A stretch of DNA of 64,000 nucleotides, taken from contig JAOALB010000100.1 of assembly GCA_025331125.1 (NCBI GenBank), positions 157,190-221,189 on the forward strand, read 5' to 3'. Position numbers and translations under genes: made by a program. Of the stretch, positions 10,023 to 22,156 are shown piece after piece. The stretch comes from Mycogone perniciosa. Taxonomy: Eukaryota; Ascomycota; Sordariomycetes; Hypocreales; Hypocreaceae. How positions within the stretch are numbered: the first letter of the stretch is position 1; each line of letters begins with the position of its first letter. The notes under the pieces are model-generated. The model worked only from the letters and a program-made list of their open reading frames with translations, was not told the origin of the DNA and searched no databases.

Positions 10023-11245
10023 TCCATATCTACATGCCTCTGATTCTGGCGTTATTCGGACATCCTCAGGTGGTGGCTGCACCTCCCTGCATGCTTCATC
10101 ATTTGCAGCACCCATATGACTAGCCCTCTTGTCGAATTGAAGCCGTCATCTTCGCATGTGCAGATCCATGGCGCTCTGTGTGAGGCTTGATACGCGCGTT
10201 GCGCTCGTTAGTTGTCCCCTAAGAGCTCATCAGCCTACTATGACACGAACTAGTCTACGTCTCGATATAGGCAGAGTCGATCATGACGATACATAATTGG
10301 ACACCGTTATCATGGGTGCAATAACCCCGTCCTCCCCAAGCTTATGCATCTACTTTCTGGCCGGTTCTGATTTGTGCCGTCTTTCTATATAATAATAGTG
10401 TGGATGTCGACGTCTCTTGAATTCGGGTGGGCTTGGATACCCTACATCTCCTCATCAACTTCTGCTACATCCACGTCTGAGTGTACAAATATAGACTAAA
10501 CATTTATGTCATAGATAACTCCTTATTGTCTAGTTGTAGGCACCTGCTGGCAAAATAGACTGAGGGGACTATAAAGAGGCTTCTGAGTCTTGAACAGCTT
10601 GAAAATCCGACTCCATCATGTAGTACTTCGCCGAGTTGGCCAGTGCCCTGACTCGAATGACAATCGGGAGCCATTGTCACCTGGTCTCTGTTGACGGCAA
10701 TGAGATGTTTGTCAGCAACCACCATGACAACCTCAAAACCATGCCTTCAGAGTGTGATAATTCCATCCAGAATATTAAACATCATGTCAGAAGTGGGAAC
10801 TTGAACATAAATTTATGCATTGTCCTCTAAATATCGCATGCATATGTACACCCACGCACCAACAGGGTTCAATCCCCCAAGCCCGTCGACCAATATGGCG
10901 CGATGCATTATCTGACAGATCCCGCTGCAGGTTTCACACGACAGGGCATGGAGCACAAGCTTCCGCTTTCGCTTCACCCTTGTCAAACTCTGATATGCAG
11001 CATGGAATGCTAGAACCATGCATGTGCATGCATGTCTGGCCGAAAAGAGGATGTTGAATGACAGGGATTTGCAACTTATCCCGTGTATTTATATCTGGCG
11101 GGTGGGACCTCAGACAGATACAGATAGAAATCAGATGTGATGAACAAGGGCCACTGTGAGTAGTAAATACTAGGTAGTAGACAGTTACTCCGTAACGAGA
11201 GCCCACTCAGCAACTAGCGATCGTCAAAGCAAACTCAGATTCGTT

Positions 11246-12003
11246 CCAAGATCTCTCCTTCGGTCGCAGCACTCAAGATATCTGTCAACAGAGCCGCCTT
11301 ACTACGAAGGTAAACGATAAACTCCAGGTCGGACAACAGAACTTTGAGCTCCACAGGAAGTGTTCGGGGTGACGGTTCATACGTTTTATCTCCTGCTCAC
11401 TCTCCCAAGACAGTCATTGATGTTTCTGTGGGAAGTAGGTGGTACGAATGACTTCACGTTGGACTTCGACACGAATCACACAGGTGCATATAGGCGCCAG
11501 GAAGCCGAGCCATACACAAGGCAACAGTTTCTTTGTCTTTTTTTGTATCCACTAATGCCCATTGATAACACCCGACCGTACCGTCGTCATTCGTTGAACG
11601 TCCTCCTCATCCCCCCATCCCCCCTCATGAGAACCCAAAGTATCATCTTTTTGACGATGAAGTTAGAGAGAATCGTCTCCTGTATGATGTTGTAGTATTG
11701 TTTGTAGTATTGTTTGTAGTATCTAAACAATATTTATTAGCACACTCGTCTCATACAATAAAAAGAGGGAAGGGTTTGGGCCAACTTACCGTCCATTGTC
11801 TCGGACTGCTGCAGAAACTCGTGGTCTGGGGAAATTGCTTGGAAAGCAGACGTTGTGAGTTGCTTGAGGTCACCTTCCCATACTAGGGCTTTGAGGGTAG
11901 CATGGAGAGGGCGAAGCGGGTGTGTGTGGTCTCTCAGTCGATAATGGACTGTGCAGGATGTTCTCAAGTCCGATGCCTGACAAAGGCAAAGACGCTCGCT
12001 CAT
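11246..12003 (-). CDS. possible multi-exon gene, structure unresolved
   Basis: I do not recognise a family. Two stretches on the minus strand look protein-coding. One is about 11790-12003, ending in a good donor GTAAGT just below 11790. The other is a terminal segment near 11246-11375 that reads as an amphipathic helical tail ending in TGA, with VELKVLLSDLEFIVYLRSK in its middle. A third short open segment lies near 11415-11490. I could not join them into one frame with confident splice sites, so the true exons, and possibly a start above 12003, remain open. It may be a real gene with small exons or a decaying one. Confidence 0.3.
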
Positions 12004-12103
12004 GCCATTCTGTCATGGACACAATTGAATGGCTCTTTAGCCAGTCGATAACTGGGACTAACCGCGCCATGCGCCCCGCCAAGGTTTGCCTCGCACACGC
12101 AGT

Positions 12104-13488
12104 TTAGAGACAGATCCCCCTTGAAGCAGTTACAGAGGACGTCTTACCACCCTCTGACTAGCTAAATAGCAGTCCTCAAGCATCGGTGGCTGTAGGCTTT
12201 AAAGCACTCGGTCGTTGTCATCGTCGCTGAAGTCATCCGACGGACCTATGACTGTGTTGGTAAGGCATTCAAACAAGGTGGAGGAAGGGAAAGGAGGTAG
12301 AGTTACCTTGCATCCAAGTACAAGTTTGCCTGGAAGACATTTGTTGTTGTTGTTTTTGTTGTTGCTGAAGTCATAGCTGAAGCTTCAAACAAGGTGGAAG
12401 ATGGTAAAGGGCTTTGTGCATGTGTAGATGATGGAAGATGATGAAGTGTGAGAGTTTTCATATGACGTGAAGTTGTGACGAATGAAAGGATGACGAAGAG
12501 AGAACAGAAGAAGGGAAGGAGGAGAGGGAGGGAAAGTGGGCGGTGGGCGTTCTTTATTTATTTCTTGCGTTTGGTGGCTGCCTCAGGTAGTTGCCTCAGG
12601 CCTAAGGCCCCAAGTCCTCTTGTTTCCAAAATTTTCTGTTCAGAAAGGGAATTTTATTTTTCCATTCCAAAGGCCCGTGCGTTGAGCTCTCGCATATCGC
12701 GGGCTTTCGTTTACAGTGATTTTTTGCTTGCGACCCTCAATCTATTCAACTTCAAATTCATCGTCTTGATCAATCCCATGAGAGTCTTTTTGGTGTTGTG
12801 GCTTGCAGGCGGGAATAACAGGGGTCAGGCGGAGGTGGCGGCGGGTCTACTTCGTAGGCTGGAGCCACTTCCTGCTTTAGGCACAGCTCTGAGACAGCTC
12901 CGAGAACATTGCAATCATCTTTTTTGTCACAACGACCTCAATATCAATCTCAAAGAACAAGAAAAGTATAATTGATGCTCTATGACTGATAAAAACTTTA
13001 GCACCACTATTCCTCTAACAGATGCTCTGTCCTCGGCCAAAATCCCCGGTCGTATACATCATTGAGGCTTCAATCATCATCGACACAAACTGGATACGGC
13101 CATCCCATTTTAGTCCCATATTGCAAGGATGACAAGAATAATTACCATAATAATATACACCCAAACAAGATATCCATCGTCACTTTTGGTTGGAAAATGC
13201 TCGTATCCCATGGTCATTCATCGTAATCCCATGCAGCCATTTACGCTTCCTGTTTCTCTGCGTAAAATGCATTAAATGCATTAAGAGCTTCTCATAATGT
13301 CAATGCAACTTATTCCAAACAACGCCTAGTCCTGCTTTGCCCATTCCATCCCACCTCCTATTTCATATCCCGATGCTTCGCTTATGCTGTCATATTAACG
13401 ACTGCGCCTTTCGTGTATGCCGCTCTGTAGATCCTTTTTGTTTCGCTGCAAACTAGGGGGGCACATCTCTCAAATCAAACGCCAATTT
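12104..13488. other. intergenic, includes a diverged tandem duplication
   Basis: No convincing gene. The segments at about 12225-12297 and 12364-12413 share GCTGAAGTCAT and CAAACAAGGTGGA.GA..G.AAAGG in the same order, so they look like an old tandem duplication. The last few hundred bases are probably the 3' region of the phosphatase gene. Confidence 0.5.
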
Positions 13489-16394
13489 TCATGCGTGGTG
13501 AAGACTGCCACTTCGGCGTCTCCCTCCGGGTGCTGTCATTCCCCGGTCGTGTGCCCTGTTGACCCATTCCAGCACGGTTTCGTAACACAATACAAACTGT
13601 CGGAGACTTTGGACCATGCTGATGCGTTGCCCCCGGAAATCCTCCACGGTCTTTTGAATCAGGTCAATGGAATCATCGTGTATCCAAGATATATCAATAT
13701 GCTCCTCGGATTTACTTTTCGGGAGGCTCGATTGATAGTCCGGTTCGAGCTTGAATTTGAAATTCATCTCTGTATTAGTTAGGGGAGAAACGGGTTTGTC
13801 AAAATCAGCTCCTGGTGGTTGTGCGTGTCCCACAGAAGTCTTAGCCAGCCGCTGACGCTTCAGCATGTCGATCACGCTATCGACAGTGCAGAAACTCCCC
13901 GTTCGACCACAGCCAGCTGAACAATGGACAAGCATTGGGCGAGATGCGCTGTCTGCCTCCGGTTCATCGTACCAGGCCATTGGTAGGGCATCACCGGCTG
14001 CTCTACTTGACCCCACAATCGATGCTGTCTCAATTGGGAGTGCGGCACGTTGCATGACGTTGGCGAGTTCCACCAATGCGAGAAGATGAGATGGCTGCGC
14101 CGGAGTCCCAAAATCCGGCCAGGTCTGGAAATGTAGGTGTGTTATCTCTCGGATTGGGGCAAAAGGATAAGCAGAATGGGATAACGCAAATTTGCGAACA
14201 ATGGCATATGGCGCTTCGGTTTGTCCTTGCATCGCCTGAGCGTTTGGTGTCGTCTCAACCGTGGTGGTCGTGTGGGCTCGCCTGCGATTAAGTTCACTGA
14301 TAGAACCCGATTTGGAACCAGATCGATGCTTGTCGATATCTAATGATGCCCTCTTCTCAGAAAGAGGCTCCAGTTTGATGGGACCGAACTCGTGACCCTC
14401 CCAATAGGGATGACACTTAGTCTGGCCCCCTTCAGACTCTGCGGTCAGCATAGCGATGACACGTACATCCTGTTCCCATATGACGGTCCAGAAGTCCTTG
14501 AGAATTTATTAGACGTAGGTCTCACAGTCGGTACATTCATTACACTTACCTCAAAAGTATCTGGCAAAGGGCCCTGACTCGCGATGTATCGCTTGTTACT
14601 CCCCACCGCCGTGAGATGACTTGCATTAACATAATCACAGGAGCCCTCAGGCCGATTTTGCAGTTTGACACGTGCATGCTCAAAGGGAAGAATGTCCTTG
14701 TAGCGGTTTTTGCCACCCTTCTCAACACCCGAAAGCTGAACTTTGCCACTCGGACATGCGTTGCCCAGGGTAATCGCCGCATAAGCGTTCTGCATCCGAG
14801 ACTGCTCCTCCTGTTCAATCCGCAAGAACATATCCGATACCTTTTTGCCGTGATCAGGCTTCGACGCGGCCTCGCGAAGCCACTGAGGTAAAATTGATGG
14901 TTCAAGGCCATTCGGACAGGATACGTCCTGTTGGCCAACGCCGTTGGTGAGCTCCATATTCTGTCGAATATTGGCAAAGAAGGGATTGCAAGTATTGACT
15001 GTTGGCAGTATGACGCCCCCGATAACCGGTGCAAAACCGCCTTTCTGACTTGTAGGGCTGGTTCCGCCATTCGCAACTATAGGCACAGTGTCGATGAGCT
15101 GAGGGTATAAGCTCTGGAAAGCGCTGAAGCCTCCTCGAAGGATTCCAGTATTTCCAGGATAGCCTTCGTTGGTGAATTTCTTGACCATGTTTTGAGCCGC
15201 CACAGGCTCACGCTTATCAGAAGAATCATATACAATGATCCATTCCGTGTCCCGCCATGTAGCGAACTTTTCGCCCTCTGAGCTACCTTGGAATGTCTTC
15301 AATTTCTCTATGTTGCAGTTCGCCCGCTTGAGAAGCGTGGTAGGAACACACAAATTGAGTGCTCCCTTGATTCGGGATACGCCAAAAGTTTGAGCAGCTC
15401 GCATGTCCAATAGCATGAGACTATCCTCCTTCACATTTTCTATTAAAACCTTGAGATATTCGGCAGATACCATGGATGGTTGATCCAACCGACTCGGCAT
15501 CGTCGCAGCACGACATAGTCCGGGTATCCTAGGGGAGGGTAGCCTGGGCCCATGTCCCATCAACGACCGCCGAGAGTCTCTATCTTCGACTAGGCTCCGA
15601 CTCGTTCGCTGTTGAGTGTGATCCACAGGCTGCAGAGACTCAAATTTCGGCATGCTCGTGGTTTGCAGGGGCATTATGGATGCCTCAGAACTCCTTTTGG
15701 AATCAGACGATACATAGGCGGAGTCGTGAAGGCTGTGTTGGTCAACATCCATCTGACTGGAGGGGGGACCCTTCATGGCGTCCAAGGTGCGTGGGAAGGA
15801 GGTGTCCGAGCCGTTGTCGCTTGCATGAGTGTGACACCGAGATGGTTGTGGTCGTATAGGTGGAAAACTGGGCGTTGGCTGGACATGGTGAGATGTTGTT
15901 GCGGGCGACTTGCCCCTATTCATACCGGCCTGCCGCTCGAGGGCTTCGAACTCGGGATTGAATTCAAGGGTAACATGTTTCGGTAGAGCAGCGGCAAACG
16001 ACTTGATAGAGGATGAGGCTGGACTCGAATCGCCCCTGATCAAGCCAGAGGATTCTCGCGGACCATGAGCGGGCTCGACTACCATGCTAAAGTAGTTAGG
16101 GCTCGACGCTCGTACCTCGGGGGGTTCGGAGGGTCGGACTGGAGAGAACGTCGGAGGATAGTTCTGGCCCACAGAATACGGGGCTCCAGGCGATGCTGCA
16201 GGCGTCGTCGACTTGTTTGACTTGGAGGTGCGTGACGATTGAGACATGGAATGAGAATGGGAGTGGGAGTGGTAGTTGGTTAGTGCGGGGGATGGCCTTG
16301 GATGCGTCTTCATGGTGTAATGGACAGGCGTTCGGTCGCCGGGCCTCGAGTCGAGGGCAACCTGGACCTGGTGAAGTGGAGGAGTGGACAACAT
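13489..16394 (-). CDS. rhodanese-like plus tyrosine phosphatase, Pyp/MAPK-phosphatase type
   Basis: Two exons, 16394-14550 and 14496-13489, flank a 53-nt intron (GTAAGT...CTAAT...AAG) and give 950 residues. The order is a Ser/Pro-rich disordered N terminus, a rhodanese-like domain (roughly 310-440), then a classical protein tyrosine phosphatase domain. The domain has the WPD loop (Asp743) and the catalytic loop HCSAGCGRTG (Cys807 and its Arg), with a long low-complexity insert before the WPD loop. The rhodanese active-site position reads VYDSSDKR without a cysteine, so that domain is probably a docking fold. This matches fission-yeast Pyp1/Pyp2 and budding-yeast Ptp2/Ptp3, which dephosphorylate MAP kinases. 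I chose ATG 16394 because the open frame above it is low-complexity leader sequence. Confidence 0.88.
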
Positions 16395-17974
16395 CGAGTT
16401 CGAATGACGTCGACAGCTTATAAAGCCATGACTGTAGTCGATAAGGATTAGATACCAAACAGATGATTTGAACAGCTGCAGTCTGTAGTCGGCAGTGGAG
16501 GCGGGGTGCAGGTCCTGCAACAAGAGAAGTAGTAGCAGCTCACAAAAAAAAAAGAAGCCCCGAGTAGGTTTAAAAATGGTCGACTTGACAGGCAAATCGG
16601 GGAAGAGGCGTAAGTGAGTAAAAATCGGGGTCCCAGCAAGTTGGTGGCGACGGTGCCGGAGCCACGACGGCTCGGAGATGGTGGCGTTCTTGTCTGACTG
16701 AGCACGGCCGAACGGGGTTCCAAGGTATTCCAATTGCAGGTCACGCGCGAGGGGGCACAGGGAAGAAGGCGGACGATGTTGAAGAGCACTCCTATGCAGG
16801 CCAGGCGAAGAAGACGGGAAAAAACAAAAAGCCCGGCAGACGAGCGGGACGACCAGGACGACCGGGGAGAAGAGAAACCAAACCGCAAAGGCAGGCGACG
16901 ATAGGAGGGGTTCAGGTCCAGCCGTAATTGTGTTTTTTTTTTGAAGACTTTAGGGGTCTCCAGGGATGAGAAGGAGCCTGGGAAAAGATTGGACGGGTGC
17001 GGCAAAGCTCTCAAATCTGAGCTTTGAAGGAGGGATCTTGCTGGCGGCTCGTCCAGATTAGCGCGCTCAGAAGGGTCGTGGTGGTGTGGAGGAGCGGTGG
17101 GAAGTGGGAAGGGTTAAACGAAAGGGGTCTGAAGGCTAGGAAAGCCAGGTAGGAAAGGCGTCAGGGGACGACAGATGTACAGGACGGAGTACTCGTCCAG
17201 TACGGCCAGGTACCGACTGTCCAGGGAAGCGTGGTTAGCAGAGAACTGAGGGACAATGTCGCGCGCGCTGGTGTGTGATCCGCGCTACTGATATATGCGT
17301 CCAGCCTGCGCTTCATCGTGGTCGTGGCAACTCACCACCAAACCCGGCAAAACTGCTCGAGCCGATGGACCGCAGGGTGGAAGATGCGATACGAGTACAA
17401 GGAAGTACTCACAGCACTCGTACCTGGGCCTGGGCCTGGACCTGGGCCTGAGATGACGGTGGTTCTGGGGCTGGCAGGATGATGAGGTCGTGAGGTCGCT
17501 GTGATCGCGTGCGGTAGGGATCGTCACTGACGGAGGTGCTGGTTGGAACCAGGCGAAAGGAGGACGGACGCAAAGATGGGTCTGGGTTACGGTGGAGGTT
17601 CCACTTCACACCCCCACGATCCTGTCGCTACAGCACTAATAGTAGTAGTAATAACACATGGTACTCGTAGCTGCTGGTAGGCCTCATTCATGAACAGCGA
17701 AGAAGATGCAAGAGTTGTTGTTGTTGGAAATCGAGGAATCATATCTGCCAGTGGTGATGATGATGATGATGACGATAAAAGGGGAGCCGTCAGTCAAAAA
17801 GTACGTACCGACATCTAGCATCATTGGATTGGAGTCTACATGTGTACTAAGGTGCGGCACACGAAAATGGGAGACAACTCAAAAAGGGTTGCACACACAC
17901 AAAGATCGGTCTGTTGTCGTCACCAATGATCTCTTGCAGATGCTTTCCTATTGACGCCTAATAAATCTACCTGC

Positions 17975-18014
17975 TGTACTCTGTACTCTGTACTCTGTAC
18001 TCCGTACTCCGTAC
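17975..18014. repeat. TGTACTC tandem repeat
   Basis: Four copies of the 7-mer TGTACTC followed by CGTACTC and CGTAC. The later units pass into the TACTCCGTA word that is dispersed through the window. Confidence 0.9.
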
Positions 18015-18118
18015 ATACATTAGTACCCCTTGCTGTCAAATCTTTCTGCCCCAAATGCCTCACCATTTGGCCTCGACTTACTCGTCGGTGGCTAGCTATT
18101 CAAGCCACTCAGGGTGCT

Positions 18119-18150
18119 CTGCATGTACTTCGTACGACGAGTACATGCAG
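18119..18150. repeat. 32-nt palindrome
   Basis: The outer 11-mer CTGCATGTACT is followed by TCGTACGACG and then its exact reverse complement AGTACATGCAG. The inner TCGTACGA is itself palindromic, so almost the whole segment can form a cruciform or hairpin. Confidence 0.85.
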
Positions 18151-18700
18151 CAGTCAACACGTAGACGGCCAGCTTGCCTATAGTAATTATCCACATCTCC
18201 CGTCAACCCCAAGCAAGACAAAAAAAAGTACGGAGTATGAGTACTTCGTAGGTACTCCGTACAAAGACTGCGAAAAACGTTGCGTTGGAGCCTCCGTCTC
18301 AAAGGGCCTGAGCCAGCTCCACCGCATCGTCATTGAGGCGTCAAGGGTCCCCGCTAGCAATCGCATCAGAGGCTTGCATGATCCAACCAGAGCGCGGGAG
18401 GCGGTGCCACAAAACGTCACTGTGCCCGATACAACCTTGGCCGTCTTGAGTCCAGACTTTGGAGAGGCCCTAGAACCCATATTGAGTCTGCATCCTTGAT
18501 CCATGTCGAAATTGAACGTTGCTGGTAGTACTACCTTTACGGAGTACACATTTCTTTACGGAGCAGGTTACATTTCTGTCCCTTGCACCAGCGATGATAT
18601 ATTGTCATTTTTTGGCATCTGATTGCTGGTGAAGATGCACTACGGAGTGCATAATTTCGTATCAATTATCCCTTCACATGGTGATTCATCTTTCGGTTCC

Positions 18701-18732
18701 TTTATCCCTTTATCCCTTTATCCCTTTATCCC
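18701..18732. repeat. TTTATCCC tandem repeat
   Basis: Four exact copies of the octamer TTTATCCC followed by a C-rich run. The sequence is not the fungal telomere repeat TTAGGG or its complement. Confidence 0.9.
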
Positions 18733-20351
18733 TCCCCCCCAGCTTCTGTTGTGCATGCACTCTATGCGCAATCCGCATTGCGTCAAACAGAGACAATATT
18801 TTTACGACCCTGCAACGAAAGGGCGGGCATGACGTAAGGTGCCGAAATGACATGACGGTGGTGGCCGTAAGCTCTGTTCTGTGCATTGCACGCCTTTTCC
18901 TTTCGTCTCCAAATTCATTCAAGGGAAAAACTACGAAGTACTCCGTAAAAGAAAATGAAACGCCTCTTTGTAACACTGCAGCTCTGCTCGAGGTGTTACG
19001 ACGTACGAGTAATGCACGTATGCCGTACGCCGCTGAGTCGACAAAGTCGCTCACACCGATGATAATAATCTGCTGCATCTCTTATTAGCTGCCCTACTGA
19101 ATCGCAACAGGTGAACCAAGTTTTTTTCCCTTGTCTGCCCCTCATCCACCCACCACTTCTGGATTCCATTACAGCCATATATTAATCAGACAATCGTGTG
19201 TTGGAGGCCCATGGCAATAATCAGTCAAGACCGAATTTCATCGCATGATTGAATCATGAGACGGACGTTCCGGTAATTTCCACCCACATAAAAGAAGTCT
19301 AGAACCGTATTCGTCAGCATCTCGATCCTCATCTTCGGAGTAGTCCTAGTGCAAATGGTCTGTCTAGATAATAATACTCGTACTAATACTACGGACTAGA
19401 TATGGACAATGGCATGATCACGTAATCGCTAGTTACTAATTTCCCCGCTGACAGGGCGGAGTCGTGGTCCATTGGATCAGCTGCCTGGAACCATTCTCCA
19501 TCGACTCGCAACAATATCCCGAAATGTACTCCGTGTCAACTCGAATAGTCCATTCCAGGCTACCATCGTCGGCATTCTTCCCGATACTACTGAATTCTGC
19601 AGGATCAAACCGTCATACGATTATAGGCCATTCCTCGTGGATATCATACCAAATCCGGAAATACCCCCAAGTCCACCGGGTGGCTTCTGTTCACGATCCT
19701 GATTCAGGAGCGTCACATAGCTGTCACAGATGATACATATCCCGTGGCAGCCACTTCACAGCGTCCACGGAGTAGAATCTTGCCGAACATATACAAACCA
19801 AGGCAATTCACTTGAATACTACCTACTACCTGCAAGGCAGTCTCAAAATCAGATGTTTTGTGCATATATCAATATGATACATGCATGTCTCATCAGATAT
19901 CAGGTTTTTTACACCTCAATCTCCTGCTTCTGGACCGCGAACGGGCCCATGCATCAGCCCTTTCAATAAATCATCCGAAACCGTGTACCTCCTCGGTCAA
20001 ATCGAGGCGGACTTCCACCAAAAGCGGGGGCTTGCTCGGCCGGCCAGAACACGGGCCCCTCCTCCGAAGCTCACTCGCCGTTGATCCCAATCATCAGTCC
20101 ACCACTCGGGCGGAGTCCTTGGCCATGCAGGTGATACGCTATTTGACTTCAGCCTCAACGGTGTCCCAAACTGCAGGTAGATTACGGTCACTAAAACGGT
20201 TGCCTCTTTCGGGCCGTTGCCTAATAAAGGACATCCTAGAGAGTAGAATCTTAAATAGGGCGAGTATTGGGCGATCGAGAAGCCTCTCGAGATAGAGTGC
20301 AGATCGGAGAAGCAACAGAGAGATGTGGCTTTCCCCCACAAACAGGGAAGG

Positions 20352-20365
20352 TCGGAGCGTTCCGA
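20352..20365. promoter_or_regulatory. TCGGA-N4-TCCGA inverted repeat
   Basis: A perfect inverted repeat with a 4-nt spacer about 730 bp upstream of the DUF1989 gene, with further CCGG and CGG triplets just after it. Paired CGG triplets are the usual target of Zn2Cys6 regulators, so it may be an operator for that gene. Confidence 0.3.
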
Positions 20366-21091
20366 CACCGGCACTCCGGACAGCTTCGGCGAACTACCAG
20401 ATAGGATGCCGATTCCACTCTGTGAAAGAGTCGGGCATAACCATTTGTTCATCTCATGTTAGCTCCAGTACGGGATAGTTGAGCCTCCGTCTAAACCATT
20501 TGTACATTTGTGTATTTATATCTCCATGTACGAAGTAGACATAATAATGTGCCTTCACAACGTAAGTAGTCGGTATGCAATGGTGATGTCCAAGTACAGT
20601 CAGTCATCCACGGACCACAGCCCATATGATATCTCAATTCCCTATAGTTACTAACCTTCCACAAAGCGCAAGATACCGCGCCCTTTACTACTACAGGCCA
20701 GTGAGTTACGATAAAGAAAAAGGGCCCAGTTGAAGTAATAGCTTGGGGTAAAATGGGGTCATCACCAAACGGGAGCGGAGTTGCGTCCCCGCATTCAACT
20801 CCATCATAGAGCCGCCCACTAACATGACTAATCGCCATCACATTCAATATCGGATCGACTTCGATACTCCAGGTTCATGGTTCTGAATAAATAGTCGAGT
20901 TAGAAAGGGTACACTACTATCTTTTGCGGCATCACGAACTTGTGAACTCAGTATCGGGAGGCGAGTGTTGTCATAAACATCTCACTCAAGCGACACAACT
21001 GACAGCTGAAAAGCCACGACGAAATCCGGCTCTCACAATTCTCATCCGGACAAACCATCAAGTCGCATTCTTGTTTTTTTTCGACATCGAA

Positions 21092-22156
21092 ATGTCTCGG
21101 CCTGAACGTGGCGCCACTGGCGAAGAGCGGCTGAAAGCCCGAAAAGCCATCCCGAAGCCCGTTCCCGCCTATCTCCCAACCGCTGGATCTCCCTTGACAG
21201 TTGACAAGAACCTCTACACCACGATCCAACAAGCTCCACGGGTTCTCGTCGAGGAATTCACGATACCCATTCGATCCGGTAGAGCATGGGAAGCCCCAGC
21301 CGGGTCAATCATTCAAATCAGCACCCCCGAGGGACCGCAGGTTGGTACGTATCAACTCACAACCACCTCTTCGGTTTACTCGTAGATATTGCACAAACCT
21401 CGGCAGCTGACAAGACCATTCCCCCGGCAGGTGATCTCAATATCTGGAACCGACACAACCCCCGTGAACGTTTCTGGGCCAGCCGCACCCGTCAACTCCA
21501 TGCCTCCCACGTCACCACCCACGACCGCCTCTGGTCCTGTCTGCCCTACATCCGGCCCCTCGTGACCATCATCTCCGACAGCTTATCCTGGTACTGCGAA
21601 GACGAGCACGGCGGTCGCGTGCACGACCTTCTCGGCACGCGGTGCGATCCGTACATCAACACTGTTCTGTCGGGGGAGCAGTACGATTTCCACTGCCACT
21701 CGAACCTGACGCGGGCGGTGGTACCATGGGGACTGAGAGAATCGGATGTGCACGATGTGTTGAACGTGTTCCAGGTCACGGGGTTGGATGAGAAGGGGCG
21801 ATATTTCATGAACCCTTGCCCTGCGGAGAAGGGGGATACGATTGAGTTTTTGGCGGAGCAGGATGTCCTCATGGCGCTGAGTATGTTTTTATCCCAACTA
21901 TTCCATTTTGGTCGTGTAAGCGATGTGTTCTGACTTTTTGGTTATAGGCACTTGTCCTGGTGGCGACTTGTCCCTCTGGGGATTTGGCAGTGACAGCGAG
22001 AAGGAGATGATCAAGTGTTGCCGTCCTCTCCACGTCAAGGTCTTCCAGCTAGAAGACAAGGAACTCCTGCAGAGGGGTGGGTGGAAACCTGCTGAGCCGG
22101 CGGCGTACAAGGGCATGCATGGAGTATTCAGCCCTGTGGGAGAGCCAAGCCAGTAG
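21092..22156 (+). CDS. DUF1989 (urea-carboxylase-associated family) protein
   Basis: Three exons (21092-21344, 21431-21880, 21948-22156) with introns GTACGT...CAG and GTATGT...TAG encode 303 residues. The protein matches the DUF1989 family, found in bacteria beside urea carboxylase (urea-amidolyase-associated proteins) and widespread in fungi. Supporting segments are the GSIIQI strand near residue 75, WNRHNPRERFWASRTRQLH, a cysteine/histidine-rich HCHSNLTRA segment and the C-terminal GGDLSLWG. The family is thought to bind metal; its enzymatic role is not settled. No urea-metabolism gene sits nearby. The start is the ATG after a T-rich leader; the open frame above it lacks coding character. 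It converges with RPT6. Confidence 0.85.

Larger units (their letters stand above)
9143..11245. other. long upstream region of SOK1-like gene
   Basis: About 2.1 kb, probably the promoter and leader of the SOK1-like gene. It contains a pentanucleotide run of AGCTC at 9231-9255, purine-rich tracts near 9485-9560 and a pair of inverted 11-mers at 9978-9988 and 10012-10022. The longer open frames here are repetitive and look like chance frames. Confidence 0.5.
16395..21091. other. long non-coding region between phosphatase and DUF1989 genes
   Basis: About 4.7 kb. The first roughly 600 bp are probably the phosphatase leader and promoter (T-rich on the coding strand). Beyond that I see short tandem repeats, many TACTCCGTA-type words and a 32-nt palindrome, but no gene. 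Open frames at 17951-18499 and 19858-20295 have no splice or domain support. Confidence 0.55.

Noticed and set aside
12475..12975. Plus-strand open frame of 166 codons
   Set aside because: Biased composition, no conserved motif and no promoter or splice signals.
16395..16733. N-terminal extension of the phosphatase frame to an ATG at 16733
   Set aside because: The extra residues are low-complexity (Phe/Leu runs) and look like translated leader; the protein-like sequence begins at ATG 16394.
19997..20452. Minus-strand open frame of 151 codons
   Set aside because: No domain and no splice extension; it covers the CGG-rich promoter-like region of the DUF1989 gene.
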